NCBI GenBank assembly: GCA_016720805.1
Contig: JADKJZ010000001.1
Coordinates: 310,001 to 374,000, forward strand
Length of the DNA: 64,000 nt
DNA from: Gemmatimonadota bacterium
GTDB taxonomy: Bacteria > Gemmatimonadota > Gemmatimonadetes > Gemmatimonadales > GWC2-71-9
Direction: 5' to 3'
Shown here: one piece after another, positions 43,914 through 52,728 of the stretch
Numbering within the stretch: position 1 is the stretch's first letter
Layout: every line of letters begins with the position of its first letter
Program-made: the position numbers and the translations under genes
The notes under the pieces: model-generated
What the model saw: only the letters and a program-made list of their open reading frames with translations
Databases searched by the model: none
Told to the model about the DNA's origin: nothing

Positions 43914-45379
43914 GTGGCGACTCGGCGCAACTGCGACGAGAGGATCGCCGTCCCCACCATGATCGTCGTGCCAAGCGGGACGTACCACGGCCAGGCCAGG
44001 GTGCCGAGTGTCGTCAGCATCGGGAGGCCGGACGCGGCGAGCTTGGCGGCAAAGACCGTGATCAGCATGACCGCCACGGTCACCGCCGCCGCGCGGATCA
44101 CGTCGGCCCCGATCACCCGGCCGCGCATCCCGGCGAGCAGGTAGGCGCCGAGCAGCGCGCCGTACGTCACCGAGGCGATCGACAGCGCGAGGACCACGGC
44201 CGGCGTGTCGTTGCCAGTGGTGAACGCATGGAAGCCCAGTGCGCCGCCCATCAGGGCAGTACCCCAGATGATCGAAACAGCACGCCCGACGCGCAGCAGT
44301 TTGGCGGGGTCACGCTCGCCGGTGATCGACGCATACAGATCGTGGGTGAGCGAGGAGGCGAGGGCGTTGATCGACGACGAGATCGTGCTCATCGCGGCCG
44401 CGAGGATCCCCGCGATCACCAGGCCGCGAATTCCGCTGGGGAGGTGTTCGAGCACGAAGCGTCCGAAGATCTCGTTGGAGGGTGTCGTCGTCGGCGCAAG
44501 ATTCGCCGCCCAGATCGCCGTGCCCACCAACAGGAAGAGCAGGAACTGCCCGATGACCAGGACGCCGGAGCCGATCAGTGCCACGCGCGCGTCACGGAGT
44601 GAGCGCGTGGCGAGCAGGCGCTGCACGATCAGGTGATCGGTTCCATGCGAGGCGGCCGAGAGGAGGGCGCCACCGACAAGGCCACCGAGCAGTGTGTACG
44701 GTGCCGTGAGGGAGAAGCTCGGATTGAAGACGCGCAGCTTCCCGGCCTCGCCTGCCACCGCGAGCACCTGATCGAAACCGCCTGCCAACTGCGAGGCGAT
44801 CCAGAGCGCGGCCACTCCGCCGCCGAGATAGACGACCAACTGCACGACATCGGCCCAGATGACCGCCTTGATGCCACCGAACCAGGTGTAGAGCAAGGTG
44901 ACCAGGCTCATCACGACGATCGAGAGGGGGATGCTCCATCCCGTCAGCAGTGCGAGCGGAATCGAGCCGGCGAAGATCCGGACCCCATCGCCGAGAAAGC
45001 GCGTGGCGAGAAAGACCAACGACAACGCGCGTCGGGTTGAAGGTCCGAAGCGCGTCTCGAGCCGCGCGTATGCGGTCTCCTGCTCACCCCGGAAGTAGCC
45101 GGGAAGGAGCCAGAGCGACACGCCGATGCGCCCGATCAAGTAGCCGACCGGGAGTTGCAGGAAGGTCAGGTCGCCGCGTGCCCCGAGCGCCGGCGTCGAG
45201 ATCACCGTCACCGCCGATGTTTCCGTGGCGACAATCGAGAGCAGCACCGCCCATGCCGGCAGGTCCCGCGCCCCGAGGAAGTAGTCGCCGCTGGAAGCCT
45301 GCCCGCGCGAGAGCCAGAGCCCGAGGCCGAGCGTGGCGAGGAAGTAGGCGGCGATGACGGCAAGGTCGAGGGGGGTCAA
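43910..45379 (-). CDS. Sodium:solute symporter (SSS family)
   Basis: A 489-residue transporter with about 13 helices. Family marks are YFLGARDLPAWAVLLSIVAT near residue 33, the sodium-site segment ETSAVTVISTPALGARGD, WFGGIKAVIWADVVQLVVYL, and SASHGTDHLIVQRLLATRS. It would import a sugar or similar small solute with sodium. The co-translated BadF-type kinase and the nearby peptidoglycan hydrolases point to an amino sugar. The 3' end overlaps the kinase start by GTGA. Confidence 0.88.
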   Translation of the reverse strand: MTPLDLAVIAAYFLATLGLGLWLSRGQASSGDYFLGARDLPAWAVLLSIVATETSAVTVISTPALGARGDLTFLQLPVGYLIGRIGVSLWLLPGYFRGEQETAYARLETRFGPSTRRALSLVFLATRFLGDGVRIFAGSIPLALLTGWSIPLSIVVMSLVTLLYTWFGGIKAVIWADVVQLVVYLGGGVAALWIASQLAGGFDQVLAVAGEAGKLRVFNPSFSLTAPYTLLGGLVGGALLSAASHGTDHLIVQRLLATRSLRDARVALIGSGVLVIGQFLLFLLVGTAIWAANLAPTTTPSNEIFGRFVLEHLPSGIRGLVIAGILAAAMSTISSSINALASSLTHDLYASITGERDPAKLLRVGRAVSIIWGTALMGGALGFHAFTTGNDTPAVVLALSIASVTYGALLGAYLLAGMRGRVIGADVIRAAAVTVAVMLITVFAAKLAASGLPMLTTLGTLAWPWYVPLGTTIMVGTAILSSQLRRVAT

Positions 45380-45390
45380 GGGGGGCCCTA

Positions 45391-45512
45391 GGTCGTTGGT
45401 CGTTAGGCGTTGGTCGTTAGCGGATCGGTGCGTTCGGCTGGGCTGGAAACAGGCAGAGGGGGCCCCGCAACGGAACCCCCTCTAACGACTCACGACTCAC
45501 GACTAACGACTA
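45391..45512 (+). repeat. Heptamer-armed inverted repeat (element 3)
   Basis: The left arm is GTCGTTG, GTCGTTA, GGCGTTG, GTCGTTA. The right arm is TAACGAC, TCACGAC, TCACGAC, TAACGAC. The centre includes GAGGGGGCCCCG and its partner AACCCCCTC. The stop codon of the Fe-S insertion gene (45510-45512) lies at the right edge. The 5' end of the symporter gene is 12 bases to the left, so any symporter promoter must lie inside or beyond the repeat. Confidence 0.85.
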
Positions 45513-45878
45513 GACCGTGAACGAACTCCCACACCCACACCCACCCGTCGCATTGGGATTGGTGAAGGTGAAGCCGCTTCCCTGCATCGAGGTGACGTAA
45601 TCGATCACGACCCCGGAGAGGTACTGCGCGGAGAAGGCGTCGACGAAGACGCGCACGCCGTTCAGGTCGGCGGTCATGTCGTCCTCGGCCGGCTTGTCTT
45701 CGATGTTGAGCGAGTACTTGAAGCCGGAGCATCCGCCGGGGAGGACGGAGACGCGAAGCCCAGCCGTCTCGGCGGGGACATCATCGGCCGCGAGGAACTT
45801 GCGGACTTCACCGGCGGCAGTGTCGCTGATCGTCAGCACGAAGCCCTCGGGGAGGGCCTGCGTCAGGGTCTCGCTCAT
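45510..45878 (-). CDS. erpA: HesB/IscA-family iron-sulfur cluster insertion protein (ErpA-like)
   Basis: A 122-residue A-type carrier. The three conserved cysteines are present in VLPGGCSGFKY and near the C-terminus in ATGGCGCGSSF. It would hold and pass on Fe-S clusters to target enzymes in the cytoplasm. Length fits the family (about 110-120). The subgroup (ErpA versus IscA or SufA) is not certain from sequence alone. Confidence 0.9.
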   Translation of the reverse strand: MSETLTQALPEGFVLTISDTAAGEVRKFLAADDVPAETAGLRVSVLPGGCSGFKYSLNIEDKPAEDDMTADLNGVRVFVDAFSAQYLSGVVIDYVTSMQGSGFTFTNPNATGGCGCGSSFTV

Positions 45879-45977
45879 GATGCCTCTCCAGAAGGGGTCT
45901 TGCTGTCGTGGAACATCGTCTGAATGGTCGCCGGCGTCAATCTGGGTACGCCTGACTGGCCCGCCGGGTTCCCGGGA

Positions 45978-47171
45978 TCATGGCGGGGTCGAGGCACGCG
46001 GGACGATCCCCGGAAAGGCCGCCCGCATCACGGCATCGGCCACCACGGCCCGAATCAGGCCGAAGGCCGGGGTATTCCGGGTGGGATGGACCCGATTCGT
46101 CAGCAACACGATGACGATCTCACGGTCCGGGTCGACCCAGATCGAGGTGCCGGTGAAGCCGGTATGGCCGTAACTCCGGGCACTCATGATCGTCCCCGCC
46201 GAGGAGACGCCCGAGGGGGTATCCCACCCGAGTCCGCGCGACGACCCCGCCGGTTGGTCCTGCCGCCTGGTCCAGGTCGGGAACCCCTTGGGCGGGGTCG
46301 GGCCGGTGATGGGTGCTCGCCCGAGGACACCGGCGAGGGTCCACTCGCCGAAGCGGAGCAGATCCTCTGCGCTGCTGAAGAGGCCGGCGTGGCCGGAGAC
46401 GCCGCCGAGCCGGGCGGTGTTCTCGTCGTGGACTTCGCCACGAAGGATGCGACCGCGCCATGGGTCCCTCTCGGTCGGGGCGATCTGCGGCCGCCATCCC
46501 TTGGGTGGCAGGTATCGCATCCGGGTCAGGCCGAGCGGCTTCGTCACCCGTGTCGCAAAGAGTCGATCGATCCGTTCGCCGTAAAGTTGTTCGAGGATCG
46601 CCGTGAGCGTGATCGCGCCGAGGTCCGAGTAGACCATCCGGGTTCCCGGCGGTGCCGAGAGGTCGGTGGTCACCGTGCGCAGGATGCCTCCCGCGCGGAC
46701 GATCGTCTCGAGCCACAGCGGGCGACCGGGCGGCAGACCGCTGTCATGCAACAGCAGGTCGCGGACACGCACGGCGGACTTGTTGCCGCTGCCGCGCGCA
46801 AAATCGGGGAGATACTGCACCACCGGCGCGTCGAGGTCGAGGCGCCCTTCGTCGACGGCCATCATTGCCAAGGTCGTGAGCGTGATCACCTTGGTGAGCG
46901 ATGCCATGTCGTAGAGCGTGCGGCCGTCGGGACGGGTGGCGTCGTCGAGTCCGAGGCGGCCGGTCCCGTAGACAAATCGCTCGCCGCGAATCGAGACGGC
47001 GAGGACGGCGCCCGGGGCGGCGCCGGCGCGAATCGCAGAGTCAAGCACTGCCGCTGCCGGCGCCATCCGCGTGGCAAGCGTCGCCGACACGGGCAGCGGG
47101 GTGGTGTTCGGGAGGCCGTGACTGCATCCGGCGAGCAGCGTCGCCAGCGCGACGCGAGTGCCGCGGCTCAC
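45978..47171 (-). CDS. Beta-lactamase-fold serine hydrolase lipoprotein (AmiE/YbbE-like candidate)
   Basis: A 397-residue penicillin-binding-protein-like hydrolase. GTG 47171 gives the lipoprotein signal TRVALATLLAGC. The active-site motifs are SLTK (in YDMASLTKVITL), the Tyr of VYSDLGAITL and HTG in GHTGFTGTSIW. It overlaps the NagZ gene upstream by GTGA. In Bacillus subtilis a protein of this fold (YbbE/AmiE) is coded with NagZ and NamZ and cleaves the MurNAc-L-Ala bond. The same order here suggests the same role. An esterase or D-aminopeptidase is possible. Confidence 0.82.
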   Translation of the reverse strand: MSRGTRVALATLLAGCSHGLPNTTPLPVSATLATRMAPAAAVLDSAIRAGAAPGAVLAVSIRGERFVYGTGRLGLDDATRPDGRTLYDMASLTKVITLTTLAMMAVDEGRLDLDAPVVQYLPDFARGSGNKSAVRVRDLLLHDSGLPPGRPLWLETIVRAGGILRTVTTDLSAPPGTRMVYSDLGAITLTAILEQLYGERIDRLFATRVTKPLGLTRMRYLPPKGWRPQIAPTERDPWRGRILRGEVHDENTARLGGVSGHAGLFSSAEDLLRFGEWTLAGVLGRAPITGPTPPKGFPTWTRRQDQPAGSSRGLGWDTPSGVSSAGTIMSARSYGHTGFTGTSIWVDPDREIVIVLLTNRVHPTRNTPAFGLIRAVVADAVMRAAFPGIVPRASTPP

Positions 47172-48940
47172 GGGACGACGCGGCGCGTGGTGGTCCGCTG
47201 CAATCCGGTCCCCAGGGGCCATGCCGGGGGAATCGGAATCGGGGCACGCCCCGTGATGGCCCGCCGACCGCTCAGCGCCTGCGCCACCGCCTTCTCGGCC
47301 AGGGCGCTGTTGTTCCACGCAATCAGGAAGCTCGCCGCCGTCGGCACCTGCGCAATGATGTAGGGCGATCCGAAGGAGATCAGCACGGCCGGCTTCTTCG
47401 CCGTCAACGTCTTGAGCAGGTCGGCGGTCGCCGGCGCCAGACCGATCACCCCGCTATACGAACCCCAACGGGCGGAGGTCGCCAGCACCACGCTCTCGGC
47501 TGCGTCGATTGCCGCGCCGGCAGCGCTCAATTCCTTCGGCGTGGGCTCGGTGGTCGACACGCGCACCGCGGTGACGGTGTATCCGGCGGCGCGCAGATCG
47601 GTGGCGAGCGTGCTGCCGAGCGTGCTGCCGACATCGGCGATGCTGACGAGTGCGACCTTGCGCGGGGCCGCGCGCAGCGCGTCCACCGTGGCGAGCGAGT
47701 CCTTCAGCAGCACCAGCGCGCGCGAAGTGATATCGGCGGCGATCGCTTGGGAGGCGGCGGTGCCGACGACATCAGGCACCTTGGCCAAGTCGACCTCGCG
47801 CTGCTGGAAGAGTCCCATCTTCACCTTGAGCGCGAGGATCTTGGCCACCGAGCGATCGAGTCGCGCCATCGAGATCCGGCCGCTCTCGACCGCTTTCGTC
47901 ATGGCGGCGATCGCGCTGGTCGGGTCCGCCGGCATCAGCAGGATGTCGGTGCCGGCCTCGAAGGCGCGGATCACGGCTTCATCGGCGCCGAACGTCTTGA
48001 CGATGGCGCCCATGTCGAGGGCATCGGTCGTCACCAGTCCGGTGAAGTGCAGCGAGTCCTGCAGCAGCCCGGTCAGGATCGCGGGGGAGAGGGTCCCCGG
48101 GCGCGCCAGGCCGCTATCCATCGCGGGCAGCGCGATGTGTGCCGACATGATCGCGTCGACGCCGGCGTCGATCGCGCTGCGGAAGGGGATCAGCTCCAGC
48201 GTATCCATCCGGGCATAGCCGAACGGCAGCGAGGGCATCGCGAGGTGCGAGTCGGTGTCGGTGTCGCCGTGACCGGGGAAGTGCTTCGCCGTCGCGAGGA
48301 CGCCGCCATCCTTGAGTCCGCGCACCGTGGCGGCCACCAGCGCGCCGACGGCCCGGGGGTCGCTGCCGAATGACCGGGTGTTGATGATCGGATTGTCGGG
48401 GTTGCTGTTCACGTCCGCGACGGGGGCAAAGGCGAGATGGACGCCCATCGCCCGCGCCTCGACGCCGGTGATCCGCCCCATGGTGTAGGCGTCCTCGACC
48501 TTGCCGGTGGCGGCGACGCCCATCTGCGTCGGGAAGCCGGTACCCGCTGCGACGCGCATCGTCGTCCCGCCCTCGAAGTCCGCCGAGATGAGGAGGGGGA
48601 GTGGCGCGCGACGCTGCAATGCGTTCAACTTGGCAGCCATGTCGAGCGGCGTGCCGGTCGAGATGATGATGCCGCCGACCTGCAACGAGTCCACCCACAT
48701 CCGCGCACGCACCATCGTCGGGGCATCAGTGGCGGCGTAGTCGGCCAGCAACCACGGCATGACCAGCTGGCCGACCTTCTGCCGGATGGTGAGTTGGCGA
48801 AGCAGCACGGCGACCGTGTCGGCCCGGCCGACGCGCGGGGCCGATGTCGCGGCCGCACTCGTCGAGCCGCCGGGCAACGGGGCGCACGCCATCAGGGTGG
48901 CAACGATCCACAGACGCGAGGAGGCGGGATGCAGGGTCAC
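47168..48940 (-). CDS. nagZ: Family 3 glycoside hydrolase, NagZ-type beta-N-acetylhexosaminidase lipoprotein
   Basis: A 590-residue enzyme with lipoprotein signal SRLWIVATLMAC (GTG 48940). The GH3 barrel has ADFEGGTTMRVAAGTGFPTQ, VHLAFAPVADVNSNPDNPII and the NagZ hallmark KHFPGHGDTDTDSH, with the His/Asp pair used as general acid. The nucleophile Asp is in FTGLVTTDALDMGAI. A C-terminal Ig-like/alpha-beta domain of about 200 residues follows, as in Bacillus NagZ. It would remove GlcNAc from muropeptides outside the cytoplasm. Its start overlaps the divergent namZ start by 12 bases. Confidence 0.9.
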   Translation of the reverse strand: MTLHPASSRLWIVATLMACAPLPGGSTSAAATSAPRVGRADTVAVLLRQLTIRQKVGQLVMPWLLADYAATDAPTMVRARMWVDSLQVGGIIISTGTPLDMAAKLNALQRRAPLPLLISADFEGGTTMRVAAGTGFPTQMGVAATGKVEDAYTMGRITGVEARAMGVHLAFAPVADVNSNPDNPIINTRSFGSDPRAVGALVAATVRGLKDGGVLATAKHFPGHGDTDTDSHLAMPSLPFGYARMDTLELIPFRSAIDAGVDAIMSAHIALPAMDSGLARPGTLSPAILTGLLQDSLHFTGLVTTDALDMGAIVKTFGADEAVIRAFEAGTDILLMPADPTSAIAAMTKAVESGRISMARLDRSVAKILALKVKMGLFQQREVDLAKVPDVVGTAASQAIAADITSRALVLLKDSLATVDALRAAPRKVALVSIADVGSTLGSTLATDLRAAGYTVTAVRVSTTEPTPKELSAAGAAIDAAESVVLATSARWGSYSGVIGLAPATADLLKTLTAKKPAVLISFGSPYIIAQVPTAASFLIAWNNSALAEKAVAQALSGRRAITGRAPIPIPPAWPLGTGLQRTTTRRVVP

Positions 48941-50215
48941 GGGCAGTCGAGGCTCGGCAAGGGGTGGATGCTGGTGCTGCTCGGGGTCTCGGCGTGTGCC
49001 GCCCCCGCGAGTGTCGCCCGGCCGACCGTGCGTCCGGCCCCGGTCTTCGGCCGGGCACCGACCATCACGCTCACGCTGGTGCGGCCCGGGATCGAGGTAT
49101 TGCTCACCGATTCGCTCGCCCTGGTGCGCGGGCGTCGCGTCGGATTCGTAACCAACCTCGCCGCCGTCGATGCCGAGGGCGTCAGTGCCATTGCGCGTTT
49201 GCGCACGGCCGGGGTCAATCTGGTGGCGCTCTTCGGTCCGGAACACGGTCTCGCCGCCACCGCCGCGCCTGGCGAGAAGGTGGCCTCCGCGGTCGACAGC
49301 GCGACGCAGACTCCAATTTACTCCCTCTACGGGCAGAACGTCCGGCCGACGCCCGCGATGCTGGCCGGCATCGATCTGTTGTTGGTGGACCTGCCCGACG
49401 TCGGGTCTCGCTACTACACCTACCTCGCCACCACGGTCGAGGTGATGAAGGCGGCCGCCCCGCTCGGTATCCCGGTCGTCATTCTCGACCGCCCCAATCC
49501 CCTCGGGGGCGCGGTGCAGGGCAATGTGCTCGACACCGCCTTCGCATCGATGGTGGGACGACTCGCGGTGCCGATGCGGCACGGCCTGACGCTGGCGGAG
49601 GAGGCGCGGCTGGCGCGTCACGACCTCGGGATTGCGGTCGACCTGCGCGTCGTGCCGGTCGACGGCTGGCGCCGCAGCCTGGCCTTCGAGTCGACCGGAT
49701 TGCCGTTCCGCGCGCCGTCGCCGAATCTCCGCGACGTCGACGCGCTCTTCCACTACGCCGGGACCTGCCTCTTCGAGGGGACGGCGCTGTCCGTTGGGCG
49801 GGGGACCGATCTCCCCTTCCACGTCATTGGAGCCCCCTGGCTCGACACCACTGCCGTGCTGGCCCGGATCCGCCACGACAAACTCCCCGGCGTCGCCTTC
49901 GAGGGCACCCAGTTCACCCCGATCGCCCCGGGCGACGGCAAGTTCGCCAAGACCCCGGTCGTCGGGATCCGGCTGCGGATCGTCAATCGCGCCACCTACG
50001 ACCCGACCCGGACCGCCGTGCACCTCCTCGCGGCGGTGCGGGCGGTGCACCCGGCGGAGGTCAAGATTGGCGGCTCCTTCGACCGACTTGCCGGCGGGAG
50101 CGCGCTTCGAGAGGCGCTCCTCCGCGGGGAGGACCCGGAGCAGATCGTGGCCGCGTGGCGGCCAGCCTTGGCGGCCTTCCGGGCCCGGGTCGCGGAGTTC
50201 CAGCTCTACCCCTGA
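48929..50215 (+). CDS. namZ: DUF1343 exo-beta-N-acetylmuramidase (NamZ-like), lipoprotein
   Basis: A 428-residue lipoprotein (signal KGWMLVLLGVSAC). DUF1343 marks are VGFVTNLAAVDAEG, LFGPEHGLAA, VDLPDVGSRYYTY, LDRPNPLGG and PNLRDVDALFHYAGTCLFEG. The GTALSVGRGTDLPFHVIGAPW segment follows. DUF1343 proteins are known as NamZ, which releases terminal MurNAc from glycan ends; together with NagZ it can degrade peptidoglycan strands to single sugars. GAGGAGG precedes the ATG by four bases. The gene is divergent from nagZ, with the two 5' ends overlapping. Confidence 0.9.
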   Translation: MQGHGQSRLGKGWMLVLLGVSACAAPASVARPTVRPAPVFGRAPTITLTLVRPGIEVLLTDSLALVRGRRVGFVTNLAAVDAEGVSAIARLRTAGVNLVALFGPEHGLAATAAPGEKVASAVDSATQTPIYSLYGQNVRPTPAMLAGIDLLLVDLPDVGSRYYTYLATTVEVMKAAAPLGIPVVILDRPNPLGGAVQGNVLDTAFASMVGRLAVPMRHGLTLAEEARLARHDLGIAVDLRVVPVDGWRRSLAFESTGLPFRAPSPNLRDVDALFHYAGTCLFEGTALSVGRGTDLPFHVIGAPWLDTTAVLARIRHDKLPGVAFEGTQFTPIAPGDGKFAKTPVVGIRLRIVNRATYDPTRTAVHLLAAVRAVHPAEVKIGGSFDRLAGGSALREALLRGEDPEQIVAAWRPALAAFRARVAEFQLYP

Positions 50216-50249
50216 CGGGGCCGCGTTGCCGCATCCCCCCTCGTCCCGT

Positions 50250-50258
50250 TACGTTTTG
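50250..50258 (+). promoter_or_regulatory. Promoter-like TACGTTTTG ahead of the CDP-alcohol transferase
   Basis: It lies between the namZ stop and the inverted repeat at 50265. It belongs to the TAnnTTnG-like set, with one extra T. Confidence 0.3.
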
Positions 50259-50264
50259 GCACCA

Positions 50265-50292
50265 TTCCGCCGCCCCGACTGGGGCGGCGGAA
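50265..50292 (+). terminator. Perfect 12-bp hairpin after namZ
   Basis: TTCCGCCGCCCC, loop GACT, GGGGCGGCGGAA. It has no U-run. It could end namZ transcription or, if the promoter-like element at 50250 is real, sit in the 5' leader of the next operon. Confidence 0.5.
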
Positions 50293-50320
50293 CTGTTGGG
50301 CCCACCCGGAACAGGGGCGC

Positions 50321-50971
50321 GTGGCGGCATTGGTATCAGCTGCGAGCAAGCGGATCTATCACGATGGCATGGCCCCGTTTGTTCGGGCCCTGCTCCGTGC
50401 CGGCGTCACCCCCAACACATTGACCACGGTCGGGGCGCTGTTGATCCTCGCCTCCGCGGTGGCATTCGGCGCGGGCGCCATTCGGTGGGGCGGGTTGCTC
50501 CTCCTGATCAGCGGCATGATCGACACCCTCGACGGGCAGGTGGCCCGACTGGGTGGGCAGGAGAGCCGCTTCGGCGCGTTCTACGACTCCACGCTGGATC
50601 GGGTGGGGGATGGGGCGTCGTTCATCGGGATCGCCGCCTATCTTATGCGGGCGCCGGATGTCCGGTGGCGGGACGGGGCGGTGGTGTTGTGCATGGTCGG
50701 GATCGTCGCCGCCCTGCTGGTGTCGTACATGCGCGCCCGTGCGGAAGGGCTCGGCCTGGAGTGCAAGGTCGGGATCGCCCAGCGGGCTGAACGGATTCTC
50801 GGGCTCGGACTCCCCACGCTGATCCTCGGCGCGGGACCTGGCGCCCTGGTGCTCACGGCGATTGTCGCCCTGCTCACCCTGTTGTCGCTCATCACCGTCG
50901 GTCAGCGGTTCGCCCACGTCCATCGGGAGACCGCCAACGATGCCCAGTCAAGGGGAACTACGCGTGGCTGA
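50321..50971 (+). CDS. CDP-alcohol phosphatidyltransferase, probable phosphatidylinositol-phosphate synthase
   Basis: A 216-residue membrane enzyme with about six helices. The family motif DGxxAR(x8)GxxxDxxxD is present as DGQVARLGGQESRFGAFYDS followed by TLD. It would transfer a phosphatidyl group from CDP-diacylglycerol to an alcohol. Because the next, overlapping gene makes inositol phosphate, the acceptor is probably inositol-1-phosphate, giving phosphatidylinositol phosphate. Phosphatidylglycerophosphate synthase is the alternative. Start GTG 50321. Confidence 0.82.
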   Translation: MAALVSAASKRIYHDGMAPFVRALLRAGVTPNTLTTVGALLILASAVAFGAGAIRWGGLLLLISGMIDTLDGQVARLGGQESRFGAFYDSTLDRVGDGASFIGIAAYLMRAPDVRWRDGAVVLCMVGIVAALLVSYMRARAEGLGLECKVGIAQRAERILGLGLPTLILGAGPGALVLTAIVALLTLLSLITVGQRFAHVHRETANDAQSRGTTRG

Positions 50972-52292
50972 TCAGAATGCCCGGACGATCGCTCCGGCCG
51001 AAGGCAAGCTCGGTGTCCTGTGTGTCGGCCTCGGCGCCGTCGCATCGACCTTCATCGCCGGCGTCGAGCTGGCCCGTCGCGGCCTCGCGAAGCCGACCGG
51101 CTCGCTGACGCAGCTGTCGACGATCCGGCTCGGCAAGCGCACCGACGGTCGCGCCCCGCTGATCAAGGACTTCGTCCCGATCACGCCGCTCAACGACCTC
51201 GTCTTCGGCGCCTGGGACCCGGTGCCCGACAACGCCTATCAGTCGTGCCTGCACTGCGGCGTCTTCGACAAGCACGAGCACGTCTTCCCGATCAAGGATT
51301 TCCTCGAGTCGATCACCCCGATGCCGGCCGTCTTCGACCAGCAGTACGTGAAGCGCCTGCACGGCACCAACGTGAAGCAGGGGAAGACCAAGCGCGAGCT
51401 CGCCGAGGCGCTCCGTCAGGACATCCGCGACTTCAAGCAGAAGACCGGCGTCGCGCGCTGCGTGATCGTCTGGTGCGCCTCGACCGAGATCTTCATCGTG
51501 GCCGGTCCGCAGCACCAGACCCTCGAGGCCTTCGAGGCGGCGATGGAAGCCAATGACCCGGCGATCGCCCCGTCGATGCTCTACGCCTACGCGGCGATCA
51601 TGGAAGGGGTCCCGTTCGCCAACGGCGCGCCGAACCTCTCCTGCGACATCCCCTGCCTCGAGAAGTTGGCGCGCGAGAAGGGCGTCGCGATCGGCGGCAA
51701 GGACTTCAAGACCGGCCAGACGATGCTCAAGACGGTGCTCGCCCCGATGTTCAAGGCGCGCATGCTCGGCGTGGCGGGGTGGTACAGCACCAACATCCTC
51801 GGCAACCGGGACGGCGAGGTTCTCGACGATCCGGAATCGTTCAAGACCAAGGAAGAGTCGAAGCTCGGCGTGCTGGAGTACATCCTGCAGCCGCAGCTCT
51901 ACCCCGAGTTGTACGCCAACATGTATCACAAGGTGCGGATCAACTACTACCCGCCCCGCGGTGACAACAAGGAAGGCTGGGACAACATCGACATCTTCGG
52001 ATGGTGCGGCTATCCGATGCAGATCAAGGTCGACTTCCTCTGCCGCGACTCGATCCTGGCCGCGCCGCTGGTGCTCGACCTGGCGCTCTTCTTCGACCTG
52101 TCGCAGCGCGCCGGGATGAGCGGGGTGCAGGAGTGGCTCTCGTTCTACTTCAAGAGCCCCCAGGTCACGCCGGGTCTCTATCCCGAGCATGACCTCTTCA
52201 TCCAGCACACCAAGCTGAAGAACACGCTGCGGTGGTTGATGGGCGAGGAGATGATCACCCACCTCGGCCAGGACTATCCCCACGGGGACTGA
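50964..52292 (+). CDS. ino1: Myo-inositol-1-phosphate synthase
   Basis: A 442-residue NAD-dependent isomerase that turns glucose-6-phosphate into inositol phosphate. Family marks are the NAD-binding GVLCVGLGAVASTFIAG, LKTVLAPMFKARMLGV with the preceding GKDFKTGQT (catalytic lysines), WYSTNILGNRDGEVL and DSILAAPLVLDLA. GTG 50964 has AAGGGGA eight bases upstream and overlaps the transferase gene by eight bases; ATG 50940 is possible. Together with the upstream transferase it supplies inositol lipids. Confidence 0.93.
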   Translation: MADQNARTIAPAEGKLGVLCVGLGAVASTFIAGVELARRGLAKPTGSLTQLSTIRLGKRTDGRAPLIKDFVPITPLNDLVFGAWDPVPDNAYQSCLHCGVFDKHEHVFPIKDFLESITPMPAVFDQQYVKRLHGTNVKQGKTKRELAEALRQDIRDFKQKTGVARCVIVWCASTEIFIVAGPQHQTLEAFEAAMEANDPAIAPSMLYAYAAIMEGVPFANGAPNLSCDIPCLEKLAREKGVAIGGKDFKTGQTMLKTVLAPMFKARMLGVAGWYSTNILGNRDGEVLDDPESFKTKEESKLGVLEYILQPQLYPELYANMYHKVRINYYPPRGDNKEGWDNIDIFGWCGYPMQIKVDFLCRDSILAAPLVLDLALFFDLSQRAGMSGVQEWLSFYFKSPQVTPGLYPEHDLFIQHTKLKNTLRWLMGEEMITHLGQDYPHGD

Positions 52293-52320
52293 GCGAGTCG
52301 TCGTGGCAGGTGCCGCACCC

Positions 52321-52345
52321 AACGGGGCCACATTGTGGCCCCGTT
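52321..52345 (+). terminator. Perfect 11-bp hairpin after ino1
   Basis: AACGGGGCCAC, loop ATT, GTGGCCCCGTT, followed by GTTACATT. It is a good candidate terminator for the inositol-lipid operon. Confidence 0.65.
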
Positions 52346-52409
52346 GTTACATTCGCCCGCTTTTCCGGATTGCCCCAAATTCATCCGGACGGTAGCTTCT
52401 CCCGCTCAC

Positions 52410-52700
52410 ATGCAATACTTCCATCGGACCTCCGTGTCGCCCGACGCCGCCATCGCTGCGGCCGCCGCCTTCTTCGGCGCGCGCCTTGCTCCCACCGAGG
52501 AATCGCCCCGCCGACGCAGCTTCGCGGGCGCCCTCGGTGCCGTGCGCGTCTCCGCGCAGGCCGAAGGGGGGCATTACACGCGCATCACGGTGCGCACCGA
52601 CCAGCCCGGTGAAAGCGAGCTCGACAAGCTCGCCAAGCGCTTCCTGGGCGAAGTCCATGTCCTCGCCGAGCCCGCGCACCAGCTGCGCGGCTCGTACTAG
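52410..52700 (+). CDS. Small hypothetical protein
   Basis: A 96-residue soluble protein (MQYFHRTSVSPDAAIAAAAA at the start, later GGHYTRITVRTDQPGESE). The pattern of a helix and two strands suggests a compact alpha/beta domain. I know no name for it. TACATTCG (52348) and TAGCTTCT (52393) lie upstream as promoter-like words. The phosphate transport genes follow after 28 bases. Confidence 0.6.
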   Translation: MQYFHRTSVSPDAAIAAAAAFFGARLAPTEESPRRRSFAGALGAVRVSAQAEGGHYTRITVRTDQPGESELDKLAKRFLGEVHVLAEPAHQLRGSY

Positions 52701-52728
52701 TTCGCCTCCGACCCGGTCCGTCGATCCC

